Shown: positions 52,749 through 61,855, counted from the stretch's first letter. The stretch is DNA of 64,000 nt from Chlamydia trachomatis (GCA_945872565.1 CAMBZN010000003.1:1-64000); one strand, 5' to 3'. Translations and numbers: made by a program. The notes: generated by a model from the letters alone, not told the origin.

Positions 52749-52923
52749 AAGCGGTGGTCATATTTTAAAAGCATTTTTTGATTGATTTGTAAAAGGACAC
52801 TCTTCTCAATAAAAACCTTCTGAATTAAGGATGCTTTTAGATCAAAAAATTAATATGAATATAAATTAGTTTGAATTAATCTTAACATTCTGCTAAATTT
52901 TATTTCTTTTAAAAAATTTACCC
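52749..52923 (+). repeat. 175-bp direct repeat, right copy
   Basis: The partner of 49587–49761, in direct orientation. It starts with a remnant of the SprT-like gene (AAGCGGTGGTCATATTTTAA) and ends in the leader of the 273-aa gene, which follows directly. The 52500–52935 gap otherwise holds only the 43-bp repeat and AT-rich sequence. Confidence 0.9.
52871..52899 (+). promoter_or_regulatory. Candidate σ70-type promoter of the 273-aa gene
   Basis: TTGAAT, a 17-bp spacer and TAAATT, 36 bp before the start codon; a third copy of the element at 48293 and 49709. Confidence 0.6.
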
Positions 52924-52935
52924 TATAGGACTTGT

Positions 52936-53757
52936 ATGAATGGCATTCAAAAACCAGATCTAATCAATTTTAATGTCGCTTTTGAAGGAAGCTTTAAAGA
53001 CACCTCAGGTGAATCTTTACAAGGGCGCATCAAAGCGATCACATTACATGTGGAGTCTTTAAAGAAATCCTTTGTTGCACAAGTTGCAGGAAAAGTAAAC
53101 CATGGAGCACGATCGTATTTACAGTTTTTAACTAGTGCAAATACGGGTGATCGATTGGTACCTGTTCAAAGGGTGAACAATTTAACAATTTCAGCATCAT
53201 TCATCCCAAATCTTTCAATTAGAGTTTGTTTGAATGATGGGACACTAAGAAACCTTAGAGTTGCATGCCCAGCAAATGTACAGCCTAACGAAAAATACAC
53301 TCTTTTAATCACTCATGACCAAACTGATGCGCTATCTGTTGAATTTCAACCACAAATTACACCTACATGCACTTGTAGTATAAAAACTTCCCTATCAGGT
53401 CCTTTTAAAGAAAACGTGCCCCTATCACACTTTAATGAAACAGATCTTAGTGATACGGAGCTGGACCTGATGACTAAAAATGATCTATTTGCTCTTTTTT
53501 TCAGAAATAACGAGCGTGTTCTTGCATGCCTTCCTCCAAAAGAAAATTATCAAGACCGGGTAAAAGGAGATCATTTTGACATTTCCGATTTCGAAAAACT
53601 CATTCAATTTACGCATAGAATAAGTACAGCAATAAAAGGAAAAATCCCTGATTCAACCGATACCGATACAAAGCAATTGTGTCAAGGACTTTATGAAAAA
53701 ACATTACAGAATGTAACATTTATTACTAAAGCGGTAAGAGCTTCCAATAAACTCTAA
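52936..53757 (+). CDS. Unknown protein, second copy of a duplicated gene
   Basis: A 273-aa paralogue of the 48357 gene. The conserved half (roughly residues 10–140) is nearly the same; the C-terminal half diverges (for example DRVKGDHFDISDFEKLIQF in place of GKKRDDIGNSKCDKLIEF), suggesting change of partner or relaxed constraint. An eight-residue insertion (FKDTSGES) is present near the start. The intact SprT-like gene follows by 69 bp. No family recognised. Confidence 0.65.
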   Translation: MNGIQKPDLINFNVAFEGSFKDTSGESLQGRIKAITLHVESLKKSFVAQVAGKVNHGARSYLQFLTSANTGDRLVPVQRVNNLTISASFIPNLSIRVCLNDGTLRNLRVACPANVQPNEKYTLLITHDQTDALSVEFQPQITPTCTCSIKTSLSGPFKENVPLSHFNETDLSDTELDLMTKNDLFALFFRNNERVLACLPPKENYQDRVKGDHFDISDFEKLIQFTHRISTAIKGKIPDSTDTDTKQLCQGLYEKTLQNVTFITKAVRASNKL

Positions 53758-53826
53758 TTTTAATAAATGTAATATCAATGAAAATTATTTTTCAAAATAA
53801 CACCTATTTCAGGTAAACTATTTCGC

Positions 53827-54891
53827 ATGTTTGTGTACTCAGAAAAAATCATCGAATTTATTAAGAAGCTCACCTTCACTGTGAAAAAGATTCTTCATGA
53901 GGAGGTGGGTCTTAAAGTTCATGGGGATCGCTTTTTTGATAAATCAGGGAAGTTTTCCTTTCCCATTAAAATAGTTATTTTTAATAGCAAGGGGAAGCTT
54001 GGGTATTTTGATGCAAATTTTTTAGAGCTTGGTTTTCATCAAAGTGTGATTTATAGCTCAAAAGAGATGCTTGAAAATCTTATTAGGCATGAACTTGCTC
54101 ACTACCTAACTTATATTAAGTACCGTGAGGGATTTTTGCCCCACGGCGCTGAATTTAAATCCATTTGCAAAGAATATCATTGGGGAAAAGAGGTCTATGA
54201 AGCAAGTACGACCACCAACGATACTCCCCTTATAGAAAAAAGCAATATTGCTAGAAAAATTGAAAAGCTCCTTGCCCTTGGAACAAGCACAAACCCCCAT
54301 GAATCGAGCCTTGCTATTCTTAAATCAAGAGAGCTCCTTCTTAAACATAATATTTCCGACGCTTTTAATAACGAGGGTGAAATCATTTTAAAGCGCATTC
54401 TCAAGCAAAATCGAATGAACGCTAAAATTCAAAGCTGCAGTCATATCTTAAAAACGTTTTTTGTAAGCACGGTTTATTCTTATGGTACAGGCTGCCTCTA
54501 TCTTGAAATTATTGGAAGTGCTGTGAATGTTGAAATTGCTGAATATATAGCAAACGTTCTTGATGGTGAATTAGATCGACTTTGGGCTGCATCAGGTTTG
54601 AAAGGACTATCTGCAAAAAACTCATTTTTTGATGGGATTGCAAAAGGATACTGTAAAAAAATTGAAAATCTTAACAACAAGCATGACGGGCGGGTGGCAA
54701 ATGCGTTAATGAAAATTGAAAACACGCTTGCTCTTGCTCAATCTCTTATCTATCCACACCTTTCTCGATCGAAAACATCTCGTAGACTCTGCCCCCTAGC
54801 CTCCTCTTTGGGGGAGCAGGCGGGCAAGAACCTAGAGTTTAAAAAAGCGATGACAACCTCTTCGGCGGCCACAAAGCTTTTAGAAAAGTAG
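53827..54891 (+). CDS. SprT-like metallopeptidase fused to DUF2786
   Basis: A 354-aa protein. The N-terminal part has a zinc-peptidase HELAH (His88, Glu89, His92) and a third ligand His106 in PHGAEFK, the arrangement of SprT-like proteins. Residues about 142–178 (IARKIEKLLALGTSTNPHES…LLLKHNI) match the DUF2786 domain. The rest is mixed α/β with no assigned function. It is cytoplasmic by sequence. The pair with the preceding unknown gene is duplicated, and a decayed version of this gene follows the first copy. Confidence 0.72.
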   Translation: MFVYSEKIIEFIKKLTFTVKKILHEEVGLKVHGDRFFDKSGKFSFPIKIVIFNSKGKLGYFDANFLELGFHQSVIYSSKEMLENLIRHELAHYLTYIKYREGFLPHGAEFKSICKEYHWGKEVYEASTTTNDTPLIEKSNIARKIEKLLALGTSTNPHESSLAILKSRELLLKHNISDAFNNEGEIILKRILKQNRMNAKIQSCSHILKTFFVSTVYSYGTGCLYLEIIGSAVNVEIAEYIANVLDGELDRLWAASGLKGLSAKNSFFDGIAKGYCKKIENLNNKHDGRVANALMKIENTLALAQSLIYPHLSRSKTSRRLCPLASSLGEQAGKNLEFKKAMTTSSAATKLLEK

Positions 54892-55017
54892 TTATAGTCG
54901 ATTGAACAATACCACTACACCGCATTTTAATTTTTAACCCCATGGTAACAATGGTAACCGCCTTAGATTCCTTTGGAAGGTTATTTAAAAGTGAATAAAA
55001 AAGAAGGAGAAGAAAAT

Positions 55018-55352
55018 ATGGATTTTGAAATGATTGGGCCCGCATTAGAATTAGGCCTTTCAGCTATTGGGACATTAATTGGTTGTGGTATACCTGGGAT
55101 TGCTTCTCATGCTTTAATGAGTAGAGTTGATGAAGGACACGCAAAGTTACTTGGACTTTCTGCAGCGCCTGGAATTGGTGAATGCTCTGGTAATGCCATT
55201 ATGTTTGCAGCAATTTATCAGGGAAAAGCAAGTGTATCTGCAATTTGGCTGTTTCTAGAAAACCAGCCGTCTTTGGTAAAACCTTTGTCGCAATTGGTAT
55301 AGTAGAGTCATTTACTCTTTTCGCATTTGCTTTTACCCTTCTTTTAATCTAA
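55018..55352 (+). pseudogene. Broken duplicate of atpK
   Basis: It matches the V-ATPase K gene from start to end: MDFEMIGPALELGLSAIG, then VDEGHAKLLGLSA. An 87-bp in-frame deletion removes the second membrane helix (29 residues). A one-base loss after SVSAI then puts the remaining homologous codons (KTFVAIGIVESFTLFAFAF…LLLI, stop) in another frame. Even the ribosome-binding AAGGAGAAG and the last codons of atpI (LFKSE, stop) upstream are copied. It lies on the opposite strand to the real operon. Confidence 0.9.
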
Positions 55353-55462
55353 CTTTAACTAGGGCGTTTCTTCAATTGAAGTTTGTAGAGTAGCCTGCAT
55401 TCAAGCAAGCTACGTATTTTTCTTTTCTCATAAATTAAAAACTTGAACCAAGGCTTTATGAA

Positions 55463-56719
55463 TCAGAGTACGCTTGTTTGTGATATGGGGTATTTTTTTT
55501 GCATTTCTGCTATTAGGTTGTCAAATTCAACTTCGAACTCCTCTTCAGTGTATTTTTTACACGCCGCCGAAGGTTGTAAAAAACATTCAAGGCGGGTTCT
55601 TTGCGCAGATAATACACCAAATGCATACACCTTGCAGTAACTCTCGTTAAATATAGAACCAGGAAAAAAGAATTCGCCTACTAGATCAGGAAAGCTTCTC
55701 TTTATTTGAACATATTGCATTCCTGCTTTCGAGGCAGCATCGTCACCTTTACTAAAAAGTACATCTCCTAAATGTTTTAAAATCTTAATAAGATTATATC
55801 TTGTATCAAAATTTTGCAAGTTTGAAATATTTTCTTCAAAAATCTGTAGCTGACTTTCCAATTGTTTTTTTATATCTCCGGTTGATTCTCCAATTAGAAA
55901 CTCCAGTAATTCCTTATACTCCTTGCTTGAATTCCAAAATGAAGGATGCCTATAATCTAATCGTGTTTTTGCAGGAAGGTTAGATAGCCATAATGCAACA
56001 GTACTTGCAGGGAAAAATAAGTCTTGAGTTAGGCAAACGAAACCAACAGACTCCTCCTTAATATAACTCTCAACACCATCATAGCTAATAGGATCTTCAT
56101 AAGAAGCGAATTTATCTAAAGAGGGCAGGACTGAGGTTAAGGAAAAAAGTCTTAGATTAATGTTTTTTCCATTATGCACAAAGAAAGGAGGATTTTCTAT
56201 TACAGAACCAGAGGGTATTGAAATATCTTCTTCAGTAGCAGCAAAACCTTGAGGTGCCACTTGTGCTGCTTGTCGGGCGGATGCACCGACGCCTTCTGCT
56301 ACTACTGCGGCGGCTTCTGCTACTGCGGCGGCTTCTGCTACTGCGGCGGCTTCTGCTACTACTGCGGCGGCTTCTGCTACTGCGGCGGCTTCTGCTACTG
56401 CGGCGGCGGCTTCTTCTGCGGCGGCGGCTTCTTCTGCGGCGGCTTCTTCTGCGGCGGCTTTTTCAATTTTAATGGCCCTTTCAAAAGCAGATAGATTTAC
56501 AAATATTCCTATACCAACAACTGTTGCCACTAATGCAGTTACTGGGAAGAATAAAATCATAATCGAAATCTGAGTAATTATACGACTCAAAGGAGATTTT
56601 TCATTCTTTTTAAATTTCAATTGAGAATCATCACTTTTCGTATACTCCCTTAAAGGATCAACTACAGTAAGCCATCTATTAAGATTTTGTAAAATATCCT
56701 TACTTTTCGGTACTGTCAT
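55463..56719 (-). CDS. Inc-like Ala/Glu-rich protein, paralogue of the U-box-like protein
   Basis: A 418-aa protein. A hydrophobic segment (about residues 48–76) is followed by an Ala/Glu/Val-rich tract (87–142) encoded by GC-rich tandem units. The C-terminal part (about 190–418) aligns with residues about 165–420 of the 643-aa protein at 34684: EDPIS, ALWLSNLPA, FLIGESTGD, EFFFPGSIF and the closing YTEEEFEVEFDNLIAEMQ. The U-box-like pattern is less well kept here. It lacks the extra C-terminal domain of the paralogue. Function unknown; probably membrane-located. Confidence 0.6.
   Translation of the reverse strand: MTVPKSKDILQNLNRWLTVVDPLREYTKSDDSQLKFKKNEKSPLSRIITQISIMILFFPVTALVATVVGIGIFVNLSAFERAIKIEKAAAEEAAAEEAAAAEEAAAAVAEAAAVAEAAAVVAEAAAVAEAAAVAEAAAVVAEGVGASARQAAQVAPQGFAATEEDISIPSGSVIENPPFFVHNGKNINLRLFSLTSVLPSLDKFASYEDPISYDGVESYIKEESVGFVCLTQDLFFPASTVALWLSNLPAKTRLDYRHPSFWNSSKEYKELLEFLIGESTGDIKKQLESQLQIFEENISNLQNFDTRYNLIKILKHLGDVLFSKGDDAASKAGMQYVQIKRSFPDLVGEFFFPGSIFNESYCKVYAFGVLSAQRTRLECFLQPSAACKKYTEEEFEVEFDNLIAEMQKKYPISQTSVL
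56292..56463 (-). repeat. GC-rich tandem repeat encoding an Ala/Glu/Val tract
   Basis: Irregular 15–18-bp units of GCGGCGGCTTCTGCTACT type, strikingly GC-rich within an AT-rich genome. They encode A-A-A-V-A-E-like units inside the 418-aa protein. The period is a multiple of three. Confidence 0.88.
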
Positions 56720-57057
56720 GCTAAACTCTTCATTTTTTGATAAAATTATAACAATTTAAATAAATTTAAATCAATAAAAAGCGATTAAACTATTAATAGA
56801 TTGTTATTAAACATTAATTAATGTAAAAAACAGTTTAACTTTTGCTATAGAGGGTCATGAATCTCCTCTTTCTATTAAAATATAAATTTGTCATCTTTGG
56901 TCACAGGTTAGGTGATGATACAGCTTAGTCATAAAGTCTCCTTGTGTTTTTGTTGTTAATTTCACAATAGAAATTTTTTCATCGCCTACCTATTCTTTTT
57001 TTTAATTCAATACGTGCACTTCAAATTACAATCAGAGGGGTTAAAATCAAGTATTTA
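56720..57057. other. Intergenic region between Inc-like gene and transposase remnant
   Basis: 338 bp, AT-rich, no credible reading frame; it contains only the inverted 43-bp repeat listed separately. Confidence 0.6.
56991..57033 (-). repeat. 43-bp repeat, copy 2 (inverted)
   Basis: The exact reverse complement of 52596–52638. It is about 25 bp beyond the 3' end of the transposase remnant at 57058, a position consistent with an insertion-sequence terminus. Confidence 0.88.
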
Positions 57058-57450
57058 TTATGTATTGTAAGAACTTTTTAGAATTGTTACATTCCGTTGC
57101 CAATGAAGGCAATTTTCAATACCCCAGTGACTTTGTATAATCTTCCCTTGGTGCTCGATCCCAGGCTGTAAGCTTGATATGAAAAAGCGGATTTCAGCAC
57201 TTTCTTTAGTTCCTTTCAAAATTGTTCTCCTTACTGATATAATAGATTTCAAACCTGACCAATCTTTTAATTGAGGTAGCCAATTCAAATGAGGTTCTGT
57301 CCTATGAGTAATTTCTTCATAGTCATTAGAGGAACAAATAATTGCCATGATAGCTGTACAAATAATGTTCTGTAAGCTGTAGATGCGATTTCGATCCTTT
57401 CTAGAATCATTTAGCTCACTAAAAGCTATTAATATAGTTTATGTAGACAT
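57058..57450 (-). pseudogene. ISAs1-type transposase remnant
   Basis: The C-terminal part (ISVRRTILKGTKESAEIRFF…SHWGIENCLHW) matches the end of ISAs1-family DDE transposases. It is joined in frame to an N-terminal piece (LNDSRKDRNRIYSLQNIICT, AIMAIICSSNDYEEI) with the large catalytic middle missing. The probable original start ATG 57450 is followed by a stop at codon 4. The C-terminus is also altered after HWQRNVTI. It is non-functional and marks past insertion-sequence activity in the island. Confidence 0.82.
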
Positions 57451-57591
57451 GATATCAACGAAAACTTTTTTCCTTGTAAAATTGGAGAGAAAGTTTCGTT
57501 CTAGATCAATTTACTATCAGTTAGAATCTTCATAAGTTAGCCCTGTGACAATGGTGGTATTGAGACAAAGATTAAGCAATTTGTTCTAGTT

Positions 57592-57630
57592 AAAAAAAAG
57601 ATCGTACTTTCATAGAAAATACGATCTTTT
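57592..57630 (-). terminator. rpoC: Intrinsic terminator of the rpoBC operon
   Basis: An 11-bp perfect stem (AAAAGATCGTA/TACGATCTTTT) with a 13-nt loop. On the minus strand it is followed by eight T, 11 bp beyond the rpoC stop. Confidence 0.92.
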
Positions 57631-57640
57631 AATAGAAACT

Positions 57641-60600
57641 CTATAAAGCTAATGCTACAGAGGACTCCAGCACAGATTCAAAATCAAACTCGATGAATTG
57701 ATCAACCCCTTGATCTTTCTTATCCATCTCAAGTCGTTTGACATATGCTTTATGTCCAGTACCTGAAGGGATCTTCTGGCCTGTAATAATGTTAGATTTA
57801 AAGTCCAGCAAGTAGTCCACCTTTCCTTCACATGAAGCGTCGGTTAGAATACGTGTTGTTTCCTGGAATGATGCCGCAGAAAAATACGACTCTGTTCCTA
57901 GCGAAGCTTTTGTGATACCAAGAAGCACAGGTGCTGCTTGAGCAGGTCTTCCCCCTTCAGCAAGAACCTTTTTATTCTGCTTATGGAACACTTTCTTATC
58001 AATATCTTCGCCATACAAGAAGACAGTATCTCCCGGTTCAGTGATAGTCACTTTCTGAAGCATTTGTCGGACGATAATCTCGATATGTTTATCATCAACA
58101 TCTACCCCTTGGAGACGGTACACTTCTTGCACCTGGTTAACAAGGTATTTCTGCAGTTCTCGGATACCACAGATTTCTAAAATCTCTTGTGGTTGAACCT
58201 CACCGTCAGTAATCTGCTGCCCTTTCTCAACTAGATCGCCCTGTTGAACGATTAAGTGTTTTGTAAGAGGGATGAGATGTTCCTCTTCTACCCCAGTTGA
58301 CTCGTCTCGAACGATGACAATACGTTTGTTTTTTTGTACGCCCTTCATCTCGATCAATCCATCGATCTTAGCAATCTCTGCAGCATCTTTAGGTTTTCTT
58401 GCTTCAACAAGCTCTGCCACCCGAGGAAGACCTCCGGTAATATCTTTTGTTCTAGCAGCTCCCTTAGGAAGACGGGCAAGCTGATCACCAGCCTCTACTT
58501 TTCGTCCATCTTCTGCTGACAAATGAGCACCAGATGGAATTGCGTATGTTCCGATCAAATCTAGACATTCTTCGTCAGAATAAATCATAATTTGTGGATG
58601 CAATTCGCCCCTGTGCTGTTTTACAACAATTTCAGATTGACCTGTTTGTTTGTTGATAGATTTTTGTGTAGAAATACCTTCTACTAAATCATCAAACTTA
58701 ACATATCCACCCCTTTCGCAAATTACTGGGTAGTTGTGCTGCTCTAAAATCACGATTCTATCGCCTTTTTTCACAGTAGCACCGTCTTGAATAAGAATTT
58801 GAGTTCCTTGTTCAACATCTACTGTGTGCAATGGTTCGATGGTTTTTTTGAGTACAAGGTTTTTGTATTCATCAATTGTCCTTCCTTCATTGCGAACCAC
58901 ATGGATCTTACCATTTTTATTTAAAGCAAGATTGATACCTTCTTTATTTTTAACAGTACGAACACCTTGATAGATTAAAATACCATCATCTGCTGCATCA
59001 ATCTCTGCATTTTCTCCACCTGATGCAATACCCCCTAAGTGGAAGGTTCTCATGGTAAGCTGTGTTCCTGGTTCTCCAATTGACTGTGCGGCAATAATCC
59101 CCACTGCCTCTCCAAGAGCTACAGGGCGGCCATTTGCTAAGTTGATACCGTAGCATTTAGCGCACACTCCCCTATTACTTTCACAAGTAAGGGTGGATCT
59201 AATTTTCACACTTTCAATTCCGGCATCTTCGATAGTTTCTGCCTGCTTCAATGATAAGATATCTCCTGCTTTTGCAAGAAGTTTTGTCTTATCCCCTGGC
59301 ATGAAGATGTCATCACAAACTGATCTACCAAAAATTCTTTCTTTGATAGGGAGAAGCTCTTCCCCTCCTTGTTTGATTGCTGAAACTTCAATACCGCCGA
59401 TAGTACCGCAATCTATTTCATTGATCAACACATCTTGAGCTACGTCGACAAGACGTCTTGTTAGATATCCTGAGTCGGCAGTTTTAAGAGCTGTATCTGA
59501 AAGACCTTTTCGAGCACCATGAGAAGAAATAAAGTATTCAAGAACACTTAAGCCTTCTCTAAAGTTTGATGTAATCGGGTTTTCAATAGTTTCACCATTT
59601 GGTTTTGCCATCAAGCCACGAAGACCACCCAGTTGTCTAAGCTGGGCTTTGTTACCGCGAGCTTCGGAGTCAATCATCATAAAGATTGGGTTCAAGTCAG
59701 TTTTATCAACAGGCTTCATGATCGTATTCCACAAGATATCTGATATATCTGAAGAGACACGGTTCCAAATAGCCTCTGTTTTGGACTTTCTCTCTTTGTC
59801 TGTAATAATACCATCTACATATTGCTTGACAATCACAGCAGCTTTTTTATTTGCTTCTTCAATAATTGCCTTTTTAGCCTCTGGAATCTTAATATCAGTA
59901 ATACCCATTGAAAGAGCTGACTTAGTTGCATGTAAGAAACCTAAATCTTTTACAGCATCAAGAAATTTCACTGTTTTTTCAAGTCCTACTGTCTTGTAAA
60001 TATCAAGAATAAGAGTACCAAGTTTTTTTCTTGGTAAACTGTAGTTTTGAAACCCAAGCTCGTGAGGAACATGCTCGTTAAACAAGACTCTTCCTGGAGT
60101 TGTTTTGATTAAGTCGTTACCAATTTTTACTTGAATTTTCTGATGTAATCGAATACCTCTTCCAAGGTCATCTTTACGCGCTCCATCTTTCATTCCCACA
60201 TGATTATAACTTCCCGCTGAATAGAGCGCTAAAAGCACTTCATCTGGAGAACTAAATATAGGATTTTTACCACCATGCTCTTCATTATCATACACAGGAT
60301 CGTGCATAATGTAATATAAACCTAAGATCATATCTTTTGACGGAATAGCAACAGGTTTACCAGATGATGGTAAGAAAATGTTATCCGGTGCCATCATTAG
60401 TGTTCTTGCCTCAATCTGAGCTTCTACAGATAGAGGAATATGCACAGCCATTTGGTCACCATCAAAGTCGGCGTTAAATGCCGAGCAGACAAGAGGGTGA
60501 ACACGTATTGCTTTACCTTCGATAAGAACTGGCTCAAAAGCCTGAAGTCCTAACCTGTGGAGTGTTGGTGCACGGTTAAGAAGTACTGGGTGACCTTGAA

Positions 60601-61855
60601 TAATTTCTTCTAGTACATCCCATACTCTATCATCTTCTCTTGCAATCATTTTTTTAGCAGATCGAATGGTATATACATAGCCATAATCCTTTAATCTTTT
60701 CACAATAAACGGCTCAAAAAGATCTAAGGCCATTTTCTTCGGCAGTCCGCACTGATTGAACTTAAGATCAGGACCTACAACAATTACAGATCGACCTGAG
60801 TAATCCACCCTTTTTCCGAGTAGATTCTGTCTAAAACGACCTTGCTTACCTTTTAACATCTCAGATAGGGATTTTAAAGGTCTATTTCCTGCACCCATCA
60901 CTGGATGTCCATGTCTACCATTATCAAAAAGGGCATCTACAGACTCTTGAAGCATCCTTTTTTCATTTCTAATAATGACGTCAGGAGTTTTCAATCTAAG
61001 GATCGATTTTAATCGATTATTTCTGTTGATCACACGTCTATAAAGATCATTTAAGTCAGATGTTGCAAACCTTCCACCATCTAACGGTACAAGGGGCCTT
61101 AAATCTGGTGGGATAACAGGCAGCGCACTCATTACCATCGAGCTTGAGGAGTTTGAGGAATTTTCAAACCCTTCAACAATCTTAAGGCGTTTTGCAATTT
61201 TCATTCTAGCTTGTAATGATTTAGTCTTTCTAAGCTTGTCTTTCAAATCAACAACAGTTGCAAGAAGGTCTTCTGCATCAAGTAGAACTTTAATTGCATC
61301 CCCACCCATCATAGCTGAGAAAGCTTCTTTTCCCCACTTTTCTTTTGCTTCTTTATACTCGGCATCATTGAGAAGTTGTTTCTTCTCTAAAGTAGTTCTA
61401 CCTGGATCAACAACTACATACTCTTCGTAGTAGATCACTCTTTCTAAATCACCAGCAGTCATTCCAAGCAAATTACCAATTCGAGATGGTTGGGTTTTGA
61501 AAAACCAAATATGTACGATAGGAACAGCAAGATCAATATGAGCCATTCTCTCTCTACGAACTTTTGATAGAGTTACCTCAACACCACAACGATCGCAAAC
61601 AATACCCTTGTGCTTTATTTTTTTATACTTTCCACATCCACATTCCCAATCTTTCATCGGTCCAAATATTTTCTCACAGAATAGACCGCCCTTTTCAGGC
61701 TTAAATGTCCGATAGTTGATAGTTTCAGGCTTCTTAATCTCGCCTCGAGACCATTTTTCACGGATTACATCAGAAGATGCAATTTTGATCGCAATATCCT
61801 TGAAATATGTTTCATCACCATCATGTTGTTCTTCATTACTCATTAAACTCTCCAA
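57641..61855 (-). CDS. rpoC: DNA-directed RNA polymerase subunit beta'
   Basis: The 1404-aa β' subunit. Zinc-binding CGCGKYKKIKHKGIVCDRCG near the N-terminus, catalytic NADFDGDQMAVH, SHGARKGLSDTALKTADSGYL, and the second zinc site (CESNRGVCAKCYG) are all present. Length is usual for chlamydiae. It lies 74 bp downstream of rpoB and is followed by a strong intrinsic terminator. Confidence 0.97.
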   Translation of the reverse strand: MESLMSNEEQHDGDETYFKDIAIKIASSDVIREKWSRGEIKKPETINYRTFKPEKGGLFCEKIFGPMKDWECGCGKYKKIKHKGIVCDRCGVEVTLSKVRRERMAHIDLAVPIVHIWFFKTQPSRIGNLLGMTAGDLERVIYYEEYVVVDPGRTTLEKKQLLNDAEYKEAKEKWGKEAFSAMMGGDAIKVLLDAEDLLATVVDLKDKLRKTKSLQARMKIAKRLKIVEGFENSSNSSSSMVMSALPVIPPDLRPLVPLDGGRFATSDLNDLYRRVINRNNRLKSILRLKTPDVIIRNEKRMLQESVDALFDNGRHGHPVMGAGNRPLKSLSEMLKGKQGRFRQNLLGKRVDYSGRSVIVVGPDLKFNQCGLPKKMALDLFEPFIVKRLKDYGYVYTIRSAKKMIAREDDRVWDVLEEIIQGHPVLLNRAPTLHRLGLQAFEPVLIEGKAIRVHPLVCSAFNADFDGDQMAVHIPLSVEAQIEARTLMMAPDNIFLPSSGKPVAIPSKDMILGLYYIMHDPVYDNEEHGGKNPIFSSPDEVLLALYSAGSYNHVGMKDGARKDDLGRGIRLHQKIQVKIGNDLIKTTPGRVLFNEHVPHELGFQNYSLPRKKLGTLILDIYKTVGLEKTVKFLDAVKDLGFLHATKSALSMGITDIKIPEAKKAIIEEANKKAAVIVKQYVDGIITDKERKSKTEAIWNRVSSDISDILWNTIMKPVDKTDLNPIFMMIDSEARGNKAQLRQLGGLRGLMAKPNGETIENPITSNFREGLSVLEYFISSHGARKGLSDTALKTADSGYLTRRLVDVAQDVLINEIDCGTIGGIEVSAIKQGGEELLPIKERIFGRSVCDDIFMPGDKTKLLAKAGDILSLKQAETIEDAGIESVKIRSTLTCESNRGVCAKCYGINLANGRPVALGEAVGIIAAQSIGEPGTQLTMRTFHLGGIASGGENAEIDAADDGILIYQGVRTVKNKEGINLALNKNGKIHVVRNEGRTIDEYKNLVLKKTIEPLHTVDVEQGTQILIQDGATVKKGDRIVILEQHNYPVICERGGYVKFDDLVEGISTQKSINKQTGQSEIVVKQHRGELHPQIMIYSDEECLDLIGTYAIPSGAHLSAEDGRKVEAGDQLARLPKGAARTKDITGGLPRVAELVEARKPKDAAEIAKIDGLIEMKGVQKNKRIVIVRDESTGVEEEHLIPLTKHLIVQQGDLVEKGQQITDGEVQPQEILEICGIRELQKYLVNQVQEVYRLQGVDVDDKHIEIIVRQMLQKVTITEPGDTVFLYGEDIDKKVFHKQNKKVLAEGGRPAQAAPVLLGITKASLGTESYFSAASFQETTRILTDASCEGKVDYLLDFKSNIITGQKIPSGTGHKAYVKRLEMDKKDQGVDQFIEFDFESVLESSVALAL

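Noticed and set aside
56249-56494. Plus-strand open frames rich in Cys-Gly-Gly or Leu-Arg over the repeat
   Set aside because: They are the antisense frames of the Ala/Glu repeat in the 418-aa gene; no start signal or homology.
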